64,000 nt of DNA from JBHGYD01 sp041920415 (lineage in GTDB: Bacteria > Bacillota > Bacilli > Bacillales > Anoxybacillaceae): contig JBHGYD010000013.1 of assembly GCA_041920415.1 (NCBI GenBank), positions 1-64,000 on the forward strand, given 5' to 3'. The notes under the pieces were generated by a model. That model saw only the letters and a program-made list of their open reading frames with translations, was not told the origin of the DNA and ran no database searches. Each line of letters opens with the position of its first letter. Positions within the stretch are counted from its first letter, which is position 1. Below are positions 27,846-35,715 of the stretch, piece after piece. The position numbers and the translations under genes are program-made.

Positions 27846-27852
27846 CCAATGG

Positions 27853-27888
27853 AAACCAGAGAATCCCATTATTCTCTGGTTTCTTTTA
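27853..27888. terminator. Bidirectional terminator, ypzG-like / yfhH
   Basis: AACCAGAGAAT and ATTCTCTGGTT pair across a 5-6-base loop, followed by TTTCTTTT. Confidence 0.88.
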
Positions 27889-28215
27889 CGGTTTGACTAA
27901 TAAGGAAATCGGCAATGCTTCCTCTTTTCCATCTCCATTCAATCGATATCCCCATGCAAATACACCATTTAAATAGCGAATTTTAAAAAACGAACCGGGA
28001 TCTCCATCTATTTCGTATATATCGCCCGGTTGAAAATCTTCCGGATTTAATAAATACGCTTTTGCCATTGCGATTTTCCGTTCATACACAGCAAATTCGT
28101 TCACCATTCCCATTTGTTCCGCTTTGCGTGCCTTTTCCGTCAACGTTGCGATTTCTTGTTTTAACTCGTGTTCTGTCATTTCACTATAACGTTTTTGTTC
28201 ATGCCACTGTTTCAT
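27886..28215 (-). CDS. yfhH: YfhH family protein (DUF1811)
   Basis: The 109-residue protein has an N-terminal helical half (YSEMTEHELKQEIATLTEKARKAE) and a small beta domain (FQPGDIYEIDGDPGSFFKIRYLNGVFAWGYRL), as in the DUF1811 family represented by B. subtilis YfhH. It is soluble and of unknown function. It is divergent from the SDR gene. Confidence 0.88.
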   Translation of the reverse strand: MKQWHEQKRYSEMTEHELKQEIATLTEKARKAEQMGMVNEFAVYERKIAMAKAYLLNPEDFQPGDIYEIDGDPGSFFKIRYLNGVFAWGYRLNGDGKEEALPISLLVKP

Positions 28216-28282
28216 TATGTATTCCCCCTTGTTTTTATTATATAATTAATGGGAGTAAGAATCACGAAATGGAGATGTAAAC

Positions 28283-28951
28283 ATGGAAGCAATCGTAATT
28301 ACAGGTGCTGGTACAGGTTTAGGCAAAGAATTAGCGTTGCAATACGCTCGTAAAGGATATGCCATTATTTTGACAGGAAGACGCCAACAACCACTTTTAA
28401 CCGTAAAACAAGAAATTGAAAAAAACGGCGGTCAAGCGTTTGTTTATACATTGGATATTCGCCGTTATGAAGAAGTAAACAAGATAGCAGAAACCATTAT
28501 TCAAAACCATCTTGTTACATGTTTAATCAATAATGCAGGAATCGGTCATTTCGGACCGTTATCTTCGCTTACTCATGAACAAATTGATGACATGATCCAA
28601 ACGAACGTAAATGGCACCATTTATATGACAAAGGCGTTTTTACCTTATTTTCAAACTCTACCGAAAGCAAAAATAATCAACATTATCTCTACGGCTGGCT
28701 TAAGAGGAAAAATAAACGAATCCGTGTATGTAGCCACTAAGTTTGCGATTCGCGGATTTAGCGAAAGCCTTGTGAAAGAACTAGAACAAACGAATATTTC
28801 CGTCACAGCCGTGTATATGGGTGGAATGGATACACCATTTTGGGAAGGAACGGATCATATCAAGGATCATTCTCGGCTTCGTTCCCCTCAAAAAGTAGCC
28901 GAACAAATCATCGCGGAAGAAAACGGACAAGCAGAAATCATCATCCAGTAG
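28283..28951 (+). CDS. Short-chain dehydrogenase/reductase
   Basis: The 222-residue classical SDR has the NAD(P)-binding motif TGAGTGLG at residues 7-14, NNAG at about 84, the catalytic Ser in IISTAGLRG and YVATK at about 151-155. The residue after the first beta strand and the Arg pair TGRRQ suggest NADPH preference. The substrate is unknown. It is between yfhH and recX, where B. subtilis has no such gene, so it is a lineage-specific insertion. Confidence 0.85.
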   Translation: MEAIVITGAGTGLGKELALQYARKGYAIILTGRRQQPLLTVKQEIEKNGGQAFVYTLDIRRYEEVNKIAETIIQNHLVTCLINNAGIGHFGPLSSLTHEQIDDMIQTNVNGTIYMTKAFLPYFQTLPKAKIINIISTAGLRGKINESVYVATKFAIRGFSESLVKELEQTNISVTAVYMGGMDTPFWEGTDHIKDHSRLRSPQKVAEQIIAEENGQAEIIIQ

Positions 28952-28973
28952 GAGAAACGATTCTCCTACTGTT
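28944..28973. terminator. Bidirectional terminator, SDR / recX
   Basis: CAGTAGGAGAA (28946-28956) pairs with TTCTCCTACTG (28961-28971). The stem overlaps the last codons of recX. Confidence 0.75.
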
Positions 28974-29778
28974 CCTCTTTTAACGTCTGTAAAAACTGTT
29001 CAATCATTTCAAGTGAAAATCCTTTTCGATAAAGTGCTTGTTTCATTTTTTGTTCATACATATATCCGTCGTATTTTTCATAACGGCGATGAGCCTTACG
29101 CCCATGGTATTCAAGCGCTTCCCACTCTTTTTGTTCGTCTTGTGACTCGCTGTATGTCGCCAGTATATTCTCGATAACTGACCATGAAAATCCTTTGCGT
29201 TGCAACAATTGCTCGATATGTTGTTTCCACTGCTGGGAAGAAAGTTTTTTCTTTTGTTTTTTTGCTTTTTCGTATAGCTTTCTCGCCGCCTCAAGTTGTT
29301 CTTCAAACGTAAATGTCGTAAGACTTTCCTCTACTAACTCTGCAGCAATTCCGAATTTTTCAAGCTCCTTTCGAATAACATGCGGTCCTTTCGATGTTGT
29401 CTGTTTTTGCGTACGAACATACGCATATGCAAATTCGCGATCATCAACATATCGATTTTCTCGCAGCCGATGTAATACATCGCGAATGATCGCTGCATTC
29501 ACTCCTTTTTTCTGTAAATAATCGATGATTTCTTTTTCTGAACGCATCCGATACGAAAGAAAATACAATGCAGCATGGTACGCTTTTTTAACGTCATCGG
29601 CATATACTATTTCTTGTAGAGTAAATTCATCAATTTCCATTCCCTTTTTTAATCGAAATTCGATGAGTACATCTTGGTCGACACTAAACACAACTTCCTC
29701 GCCATTTCCTCGCTCGACAGAAATAGTAAAACGCTCTTTATTATCTTTTTGTACCTCAATTTTTGTAATCACAGCCAT
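28966..29778 (-). CDS. recX: Regulatory protein RecX
   Basis: The protein of about 270 residues has three-helix RecX repeats, including YHAALYFLSYRMRSEKEIIDYLQKKG, ENRYVDDREFAYAYVRT and RKGFSWSVIENIL. It modulates RecA filaments. I chose the ATG at 29778 because AGGGGTG lies about 8 bases upstream; a GTG three codons further up is part of that region. The B. subtilis equivalent (yfhG) is also next to yfhF and yfhH. Confidence 0.92.
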   Translation of the reverse strand: MAVITKIEVQKDNKERFTISVERGNGEEVVFSVDQDVLIEFRLKKGMEIDEFTLQEIVYADDVKKAYHAALYFLSYRMRSEKEIIDYLQKKGVNAAIIRDVLHRLRENRYVDDREFAYAYVRTQKQTTSKGPHVIRKELEKFGIAAELVEESLTTFTFEEQLEAARKLYEKAKKQKKKLSSQQWKQHIEQLLQRKGFSWSVIENILATYSESQDEQKEWEALEYHGRKAHRRYEKYDGYMYEQKMKQALYRKGFSLEMIEQFLQTLKEEQ

Positions 29779-29875
29779 CTCAAACACCCCTGATTTATCG
29801 TATCATACTTAAAAAAAGGAATAGGGCATAAACAAGGCGAAAAATGTAGAAAAGAAATATGAAAGAGGGTTGGCC

Positions 29876-30778
29876 ATGAAAATTGCGATTGCTGGAGGAA
29901 CAGGATTCGTTGGCAAGGCATTAACAAATTATTTGCAAAGCCAAGGTCATGATCTTTATATATTAACAAGAACTTCTAGACCATCCACTACCTCAAATGT
30001 TCACTACGTCGAATGGCTCAAACCAGGAAGTCACCCCGAGACAGAGCTTTTCTCGTTGGATGCAATCGTTAATTTAGCTGGGGAATCGATTAGTAGCGGA
30101 AGATGGACAAAGAAACAAAAAGAGCGCATCGTTCATAGCCGCGTTTTCTCAACAAAGGAGATCATCAATCTCATTACCAAATTACAACCCCCGCCCAAAA
30201 TCCTTATTAATGCAAGTGCGATTGGCATCTATGGAACGTCGTTGGATGATATTTTTACCGAAGAAAGTTCGCACATCGGCAATGATTTTCTCGCCCAGAC
30301 AGTCAAACAATGGGAAGAGGAAGCTAAAAAAGCAGAACAGCTCAGCGTTCGTACCGTTTTTGCTCGATTTGGCATCATTCTCGGTCAAAACGAAGGTGCC
30401 CTGCCGCGAATGATGACTCCTTATCGATGGTGGATCGGCGGTACAATCGGATCCGGAAAACAATGGGTATCATGGATCCATATTATCGATGCTGTCCGTG
30501 CGCTTGAATACATCTTACACAATGAGCATCTTTCTGGTCCGGTTAATATCACCACCCCATTCCCAGTACGCATGAAACAGTTCGGAAAAACGATTGCCCG
30601 CGCGCTTCATCGACCGCATTGGCTTCCTGTACCAAGTTTGATGCTTCAATTTCTCCTTGGGGAAATGAGCCTTCTTGTTCTCGAAGGGCAACAAGTATTG
30701 CCAAAAAAACTAACCGAATCCGGTTTTACTTTTTCTTTTCCTTCTCTTGAGGAAGCTCTTCGTGACATAATAAAATAA
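29876..30778 (+). CDS. yfhF: YfhF-like epimerase family protein (SDR39U1/TIGR01777)
   Basis: The 300-residue extended SDR has the NAD(P) motif AGGTGFVG at residues 6-13 and the family motifs NLAGESISSGRWTKKQKERI, SASAIGIYG-like NASAIGIYG and WVSWIHIIDAV. A C-terminal DUF1731 segment is seen near PHWLPVPSLMLQFLLGEMS. The substrate is unknown. The ATG at 29876 is preferred over the TTG six bases upstream because GAAAGAGG is correctly spaced. It is divergent from recX. Confidence 0.88.
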   Translation: MKIAIAGGTGFVGKALTNYLQSQGHDLYILTRTSRPSTTSNVHYVEWLKPGSHPETELFSLDAIVNLAGESISSGRWTKKQKERIVHSRVFSTKEIINLITKLQPPPKILINASAIGIYGTSLDDIFTEESSHIGNDFLAQTVKQWEEEAKKAEQLSVRTVFARFGIILGQNEGALPRMMTPYRWWIGGTIGSGKQWVSWIHIIDAVRALEYILHNEHLSGPVNITTPFPVRMKQFGKTIARALHRPHWLPVPSLMLQFLLGEMSLLVLEGQQVLPKKLTESGFTFSFPSLEEALRDIIK

Positions 30779-30817
30779 CAACATGACATTACTTCAACAA
30801 TAGCAAGGGAGTTAACA

Positions 30818-31945
30818 ATGAAGAAAACATTACTGAAAAACGCAACAATTTATCCTATTACATCTGCTCCTATAAAGCAAGCTGATTTACTTGTAGAAAA
30901 TGGGAAAATCAAAGAAATTGGATATCAATTATCCGCCGATAAACAAACAGAAATCATTGATTGTCGTGGTCAATATTTATTCCCCGGATTCATTGATGTG
31001 CATACGCATTTAGGGTTATATGATGAAGGCACTGGCTGGGCAGGAAATGACGCAAACGAAACGGTCGAAACGATGACTCCGCATATTCGAGCGATGGATA
31101 GTGTCTATCCGTTCGACCCCGGCTTCCGTGATGCCATCACTCATGGGATTACAACCGTTCATATTATGCCGGGAAGTGCCAATGTCATCGGCGGCACGAC
31201 ATCGGTTATTAAAACATACGGCAAAAACGTTGTCAAAATGATCGTGAAAGAAACAGCCGGGCTCAAAATTGCACTTGGAGAAAATCCAAAACGAGTTCAT
31301 AGCAATGGCAATAAAGAATCAATTACGCGCATGGGAATTATGGGAATGTTACGGGAAGCGTTTTATAAAGCAAAATATTGCGACCATCCTGAAGACTTAC
31401 GCGTCGCTCCGATTATTCGCGCTTTAAAACGAGAAATTCCTGTTCGCATTCACGCCCACCGCGCTGATGATATTATTTCCGCGATTCGGTTTGCCGAAGA
31501 ATTTGACTTAGATTTACGCATTGAACATTGTACGGAAGGGCACTTTATCGCCGATGAACTAAAAGAAAAAAATTTGAAAGTCTCTGTCGGTCCAACATTA
31601 ACAAGACGCTCCAAAGTCGAGTTAACAAATAAAAGCTGGACCACATACCAAGTACTCTCGGATGCAGGAGTCGAAGTATCCATTACAACCGATCATCCAT
31701 ATACACCGATTCAATACTTAAATATTTGCGCTTCCATCGCTGTCCGCGAAGGTTTAGACGAGCAAAAAGCGCTTGAAGGAATTACAATTCTTCCTGCACG
31801 CAATTTAGGAGTAGACGACCGCGTTGGCAGCTTAGAGGTCGGAAAAGATGCTGACATTGTTTTATGGAATTTTCACCCTTTTCACTATCTCGCCAAACCA
31901 ATTTTCACGATGATAAACGGAGAAATAATATACAAAAAAAATTAA
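30818..31945 (+). CDS. Amidohydrolase family protein
   Basis: The 375-residue metal-dependent hydrolase has the first metal motif GFIDVHTHLG at about residue 57-66, IHAHRADD at about 217, the second His in EHCTEGH and the catalytic Asp in SITTDHPYTP at about 295. The layout resembles imidazolonepropionase-like and other subtype III amidohydrolases. The substrate is not identified. AAGGGAG precedes the ATG; it lies 39 bp after yfhF and may share its transcript. Confidence 0.85.
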   Translation: MKKTLLKNATIYPITSAPIKQADLLVENGKIKEIGYQLSADKQTEIIDCRGQYLFPGFIDVHTHLGLYDEGTGWAGNDANETVETMTPHIRAMDSVYPFDPGFRDAITHGITTVHIMPGSANVIGGTTSVIKTYGKNVVKMIVKETAGLKIALGENPKRVHSNGNKESITRMGIMGMLREAFYKAKYCDHPEDLRVAPIIRALKREIPVRIHAHRADDIISAIRFAEEFDLDLRIEHCTEGHFIADELKEKNLKVSVGPTLTRRSKVELTNKSWTTYQVLSDAGVEVSITTDHPYTPIQYLNICASIAVREGLDEQKALEGITILPARNLGVDDRVGSLEVGKDADIVLWNFHPFHYLAKPIFTMINGEIIYKKN

Positions 31946-32063
31946 CAAAAAATCTATTTCTTTTTTCTCAACAATCATGTATGATGGAAGAGACTTTGTT
32001 ACCATACGAAATTCATTCGCTCACAATCGGATATAGACATCGAATAAAGGGAAGGCAAATGGT

Positions 32064-32176
32064 GCGCCACCAGCGATGATGCTGGTTCTAGTGGGTTCGA
32101 TTCCCACCCCGAAATTTTTTGATTGAGATACATTAAAAAATTTCGAGGGTGGTTTCCCCACGTGTAAACTGCCCTC
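32064..32176 (+). promoter_or_regulatory. Structured leader with tRNA T-arm-like hairpin, upstream of GNAT gene
   Basis: Four hairpins can be read. ACCAGC/GCTGGT has a 6-base loop. GTGGGTTCGATTCCCAC (32091-32107) is identical in form to a tRNA T arm, with a 5-bp stem and the loop TTCGATT. A 17-bp stem (32104-32120 with 32135-32152, one bulged A) uses the same CCAC bases. An 11-bp stem (32145-32155 with 32166-32176) uses GAGGGTGG, which is also needed by the 17-bp stem. The structures exclude one another in turn, as in riboswitch-like or attenuation leaders. The ribosome binding site AGGAGGG follows at 32182. No full cloverleaf can be drawn. Confidence 0.5.
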
Positions 32177-32192
32177 AGAATAGGAGGGAAAT

Positions 32193-32756
32193 ATGATATT
32201 AAAAAAACGTGAGTTACAAGATTGTCAAGCGCTTTATGAATTAATGGTGCACCCGGAGGTCTTCCCTTTCGTGCGCCAAAAAGCACACTCATACGAAGAG
32301 TTTTTATTTATAACAAAACAAACGATTGAAGCAGAAGAACGCGGAGAACTAATTTCACGGACCATTTTAGATGAATGGGGTAATCCGATCGGCACGATTA
32401 GTTTATTTGATATACAAGATGGCGCTGGTTTTTTAGGTACATGGCTCGGAAAACCGTATCACGGCAAAGGATATAATCAGCGGGCCAAAGATGCTTTTTT
32501 CAACGAACTGTTTTATGAACTATCCATTCAAACGATCTTTATGCGCATTCGTAAAGTCAATGTCCGCTCCACGAAAGCTGCGGAAAAATTACCGTATGTC
32601 ACGTTAGCGAATGAAACAAGAAAAAGCTTATTAGAGCAAATTAATAATGGAGAAGATATTTACAATTTATACGAAATTTCCAAAGATAACTATACACTTT
32701 ATACGATGCGATGCCCTTCGATACTCGAAGAGGAACAACAACGTAAAGAAGCATAA
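32193..32756 (+). CDS. GNAT family N-acetyltransferase
   Basis: The 187-residue protein fits the GNAT fold. An N-terminal strand-helix segment has LKKRELQDCQALYELMVHPEVFPFVR. The acetyl-CoA region LGTWLGKPYHGKGYNQRAKDAFFNEL is at about residues 86-111, and IRKVNVRSTKAAEKL resembles the RimJ/RimL subgroup. The substrate is unknown. The gene has a strong ribosome binding site and the structured leader described separately. It is absent from the B. subtilis version of this cluster. Confidence 0.85.
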   Translation: MILKKRELQDCQALYELMVHPEVFPFVRQKAHSYEEFLFITKQTIEAEERGELISRTILDEWGNPIGTISLFDIQDGAGFLGTWLGKPYHGKGYNQRAKDAFFNELFYELSIQTIFMRIRKVNVRSTKAAEKLPYVTLANETRKSLLEQINNGEDIYNLYEISKDNYTLYTMRCPSILEEEQQRKEA

Positions 32757-32795
32757 CAAAAAGGAACTCTCACAATAAGTTGAGCTGTTCCTTTT
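32757..32795 (+). terminator. Terminator of the GNAT gene
   Basis: AAAAAGGAAC pairs with GTTCCTTTTT across a 19-base loop that can pair in part. Confidence 0.75.
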
Positions 32796-32870
32796 TCTTT
32801 TTATGTGTAAAAAGAAAATAATTTGGAAAAAATATAAACAAATAAATTTTCATAAAGCGAGGTTATGGTA

Positions 32871-32999
32871 ATGGCCGAGAAACGAAAACGTGAAAAAACA
32901 AAAAGTACCTTAACACGTACTCAAGAAATGGCATACTCCCGTGATTTTAAATTAGCAGACCAAGCAGGCGGCTATACAGCAAAAAAAGCAAGACATTAA
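32871..32999 (+). CDS. yfhE: YfhE family small protein
   Basis: The 42-residue protein MAEKRKREKTKSTLTRTQEM continues AYSRDFKLADQAGGYTAKKARH, matching the small basic Bacillus YfhE. GCGAGG lies 8 bases upstream of this ATG; another ATG two codons earlier is too close to it. The function is unknown. The neighbour yfhD is next in line, as in B. subtilis. Confidence 0.8.
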   Translation: MAEKRKREKTKSTLTRTQEMAYSRDFKLADQAGGYTAKKARH

Positions 33000-33090
33000 C
33001 CAAATACTTCTATTTATACTTTTTTGACGAAGTGTCATCCTAATTGATGAATCCTGATGATTCACATTATCATTTTAGGGGGCATTTGTC

Positions 33091-33279
33091 ATGGGTCGAT
33101 CTCGAGGACAAAAAACACGTGATAAAAACAAAGCTTCTCTTCCACAAGTACCAAAACAATTGAAATCAGACGGCTTAGATGTCGAATATTCCCGCGAGCT
33201 TGCTGACCATGAGGATTTAGAAGCAGAAGCTCGCGCAGCAGCGGCAGGAATTCGCCAAAGTAAAACAAGAAACAAGTAA
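33091..33279 (+). CDS. yfhD: YfhD family small protein
   Basis: The 62-residue protein MGRSRGQKTRDKNKASLPQV has the central DGLDVEYSRELADHEDLEAEARAAAA segment of the Bacillus YfhD family. It is soluble, highly charged and of unknown function. AGGGGGC precedes the ATG. It is the last gene that clearly follows the B. subtilis order; the sequence beyond is accessory. Confidence 0.88.
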   Translation: MGRSRGQKTRDKNKASLPQVPKQLKSDGLDVEYSRELADHEDLEAEARAAAAGIRQSKTRNK

Positions 33280-33284
33280 TGCGC

Positions 33285-33327
33285 AAAAGAGGCGGTCTCA
33301 CCATTTTAGGAGACGGCCTCTTTTTGC
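33285..33327 (+). terminator. Terminator of yfhD
   Basis: AAGAGGC-GGTCTC pairs with GAGAC-GGCCTCTT, followed by TTTTTG. Confidence 0.85.
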
Positions 33328-33335
33328 TCACAACA

Positions 33336-33542
33336 TCATTCACTTTCATCTGTTTGTAAATTCGGCAACTCCGTTACAGTTTGAACTTGAATCCATTCCG
33401 GTTTTAGCCGATACTCTTTCGCCTTTTGCACCACTAGCTGTTCAATTGCCTTTTCCGATGAGTCGGCATATATAAGACTTCTTCCGTCTAAAACGCTTCC
33501 ATCTTCGACTACAGCGTACCAACATATTCGATAGGCTCTCAT
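33336..33542 (-). CDS. Hypothetical protein, 68 residues
   Basis: The protein MRAYRICWYAVVEDGSVLDG is followed by a segment with the look of a small alpha/beta fold (SLIYADSSEKAIEQLVVQKAKEYRLKPEWIQVQTVTEL). It has no membrane helix. GGGGAGAACG lies just upstream of the ATG. I do not recognise the family. It shares the terminator region with yfhD in convergent orientation. Confidence 0.6.
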   Translation of the reverse strand: MRAYRICWYAVVEDGSVLDGRSLIYADSSEKAIEQLVVQKAKEYRLKPEWIQVQTVTELPNLQTDESE

Positions 33543-33642
33543 CGTTCTCCCCTTCCACAGAAGCTAAGATTAATCCTCTGTTTTTTACGATATATATTAC
33601 AATCATTGTATCCTTATTTCATCATACACCTACTTAGTTTTT

Positions 33643-33686
33643 GCGTAGCAAAAAAAGACTATCCCACTCATTTGGAGATAGCCCGT
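33643..33686 (-). terminator. Terminator-like hairpin downstream of the 67-residue membrane protein
   Basis: GACTATCCCAC pairs imperfectly with GGAGATAGCC; on the minus strand the stem is followed by TTTTTTT. The stretch 33543-33799 otherwise shows nothing coding. Confidence 0.6.
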
Positions 33687-33799
33687 CGCACATAAGTCTC
33701 CATCTATGAAATCGTCAAGTAACGTTGACTCTTACGCAAATTGAGTGAAAACATAAGATAATGAAAATCGAAAGTTTAAAAGCCACTCATTCATTTTAA

Positions 33800-34003
33800 C
33801 TATATAAAAGGATTGTTGTCATGATTCTGTCTAATATTGTGCATATAAGTTTCTACATAAATTCTTTCAGAATCCGAAACATTTTTTGCTCCCTCTTTAG
33901 GGTCTATTTTCAAATTTCTTTTTTTGACGATAAAATCCATAATGCCCCCTAAGAGAAGCAGTCCACCGATTAATATAATCCAGCCCATTTTATCTTTTAT
34001 CAC
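33800..34003 (-). CDS. Hypothetical small membrane protein, 67 residues
   Basis: One transmembrane segment (MGWIILIGGLLLLGGIMDFIV) at residues 6-26 is followed by a charged soluble tail. GGAGGTGATAAAA precedes the start. I do not recognise the family. No neighbour suggests a role. Confidence 0.6.
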   Translation of the reverse strand: MIKDKMGWIILIGGLLLLGGIMDFIVKKRNLKIDPKEGAKNVSDSERIYVETYMHNIRQNHDNNPFI

Positions 34004-34102
34004 CTCCTGCTTTTATTTTATTATATTTTTTAACACTTTATTTGTAAACAAATCCATATAATGGATAAAAAGAGCAGCCTAATGTAGAATTACTGCCTGT
34101 AG

Positions 34103-34237
34103 GTGAACAAAAAAGCGATCCCTCTTATTGAAGTATCGCTTCCATTAGACACCCATGCCGCAGTTCGTGGCATCACAGATTATGTAAGAAATTCTGTTCT
34201 TCGATGGGAGTTCATAAGAAAATATTCACATTTTTAA
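34103..34237 (+). pseudogene. Possible N-terminal relic of a DUF1156-type DNA methylase
   Basis: A 44-codon frame from a GTG begins VNKKAIPLIEVSLPLDTHAA. The segment KKxxPLIEVSLPLD resembles the conserved N-terminus of DUF1156 methylases of phage-defence loci, after which the similarity ends. The frame runs to a stop overlapping the next gene by 12 bp. If real it is a small leftover of a deleted gene. The match is only about a dozen residues and could be chance. Confidence 0.25.
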
Positions 34238-34819
34238 TTTCCATCCTGCATAGACCCCTGCTAAAAATATTGTAATAATCACAATGAAATGGAATATAAT
34301 CCATCCCCATCTTCCATAGCGAAAGGATTTAGATTGTATAGGTTTTCTTGAATGAGTTGGAACAATTTTTCCACCAATCCACTCAAAAAGAAGTAAATAA
34401 ATCCACCACCACGTATAAGAGTCCCAAACATCCCAATGTTCTTTGTAAGTCATTATCTTAACTGGGTGGAATAACACTAAAATTTCTAAAAGCATCGCAA
34501 TATGAACCATTCCCCAGTAAAAAGGTATCTTCCATCCCCATTTAACTGGACTATATCTCACTCCGAAAAGAACATAAAAAGGAATAGCTGTAAACATTTC
34601 TATTATAGGTATTGGTGACATAGGGATAAGCTTAGCAGGGAAAGAATAAAATCCGATAGAAACAAATAGAAAACAAAGGAAAGCTCCTGTCAAACCACTT
34701 ATTAAATAGAGCAACCCATATCGTTTAAAATTGTTTCTTAAGATAAACAAACTTCCAATCATACTAAGAATAACTGCTGTTATTTCTATAATTTGTGTCG
34801 CTTTTAACCCATATATCAT
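34226..34819 (-). CDS. CBO0543 family membrane protein
   Basis: The 197-residue protein has about six transmembrane segments (about residues 9-27, 33-55, 68-88, 97-117, 132-150 and 168-190) and the Trp-rich loop WDVWDSYTWWWIYLLLFEWIGGK seen in CBO0543-type proteins of Bacilli and Clostridia. The function is unknown. AAGGGGTAAG lies before the ATG. It stands alone. Confidence 0.7.
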   Translation of the reverse strand: MIYGLKATQIIEITAVILSMIGSLFILRNNFKRYGLLYLISGLTGAFLCFLFVSIGFYSFPAKLIPMSPIPIIEMFTAIPFYVLFGVRYSPVKWGWKIPFYWGMVHIAMLLEILVLFHPVKIMTYKEHWDVWDSYTWWWIYLLLFEWIGGKIVPTHSRKPIQSKSFRYGRWGWIIFHFIVIITIFLAGVYAGWKLKM

Positions 34820-35084
34820 AAATACTTACCCCTTTGCAATGACCTCAGTTTTATAATATCCCCAATTATCAGTTATTTAATTGAATTTTTTGCCTCTCTG
34901 CTTTAGGTATTAATTTTGTCATTAAAAATCTCTCCATCGCTATATTTCATTCTTTCGCCCTGTTACAGGATGGTGTTAATTTTCTTGTTTAACAAACGAG
35001 CAGAAATATAGAATAGACCCGAAACCTCACCCTGGGCTAAAACGTATAATTAGTAAAAAGTTGTAAAACAGTGGGGTGAGTTGA

Positions 35085-35312
35085 GTGAAATACGAAACGA
35101 AAGAAAAAATCAAGACTTGGTTATTAATTGTGATGATAACAAGTCTTGTTGGTTCATTTATGTTATTTTTTTTAGGATATTATAAGACCGCTTTTGGAGT
35201 TGGTGGGGTATTTATGTTTTTAGCCACTTTTTTAGGTCAATGGTATTCCATGAAAAAGGTGGATTATTGGTATAGAGACGTGTATAACAGAGATAACGAC
35301 AGAAGATGTTAG
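35085..35312 (+). CDS. Small two-TM membrane protein, possibly cut by the IS insertion
   Basis: The 75-residue protein has two membrane segments at about residues 12-32 and 36-55. GTGGGGTGAGTTG precedes the start. The last codons run into the left end of the IS150-like element, and the stop TAG (35310-35312) spans the junction. The original gene may therefore have been longer. I do not recognise the family. Confidence 0.55.
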   Translation: MKYETKEKIKTWLLIVMITSLVGSFMLFFLGYYKTAFGVGGVFMFLATFLGQWYSMKKVDYWYRDVYNRDNDRRC

Positions 35313-35383
35313 TCTAAAAAATGGACACAGAGAACAGAGAGATTATAATAAACTTAATTACAATAGGTTCGAGGTGTCCAATC

Positions 35384-35674
35384 ATGAAAAAGAGAGCATT
35401 TGATCAAGAATACAAGATTCAAGCCGTTGAGTTATGCTTGGAGGGGGACAAGTCTATCTCCCAAGTGGCAAAAGAACTAGGTTTGGCTTACAACACTCTT
35501 CACCGTTGGGTTAAAGAATATAAAGAAAGCAATGGCACAAGCTTTGTAGGTTCAGGCAACATCAAGCCACAAAATCAAGAAATCATCGAGTTACGCCGTC
35601 GCAATCAAGAGTTGGAGGAGGAATTAGCGATCCTAAAAAAGGCGTTAGGCATCTTCACCAGAAACCAGAAGTAA
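35384..35674 (+). CDS. IS3-family transposase OrfA
   Basis: The 97-residue protein from MKKRAFDQEYKIQAVELC has a helix-turn-helix (SISQVAKELGLAYNTLHRWVKEY) and a C-terminal leucine-zipper (EIIELRRRNQELEEELAILKKAL), the standard OrfA layout. The sequence A-AAA-AAG at about 35634-35641 lies just before the end and is a typical -1 frameshift site for making the OrfAB transposase. A longer reading from 35321 is possible but would start at the inverted repeat. Confidence 0.88.
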   Translation: MKKRAFDQEYKIQAVELCLEGDKSISQVAKELGLAYNTLHRWVKEYKESNGTSFVGSGNIKPQNQEIIELRRRNQELEEELAILKKALGIFTRNQK

Positions 35675-35715
35675 TTTACGCATTCATTTTTCAACACCGA
35701 AATGAATTTCTTGTT

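Noticed and set aside
32055..32113. tRNA gene
   Set aside because: The T arm is perfect, but the anticodon-like loop has six bases and no 7-bp acceptor stem or D arm can be formed, so it is treated as a tRNA-like leader.
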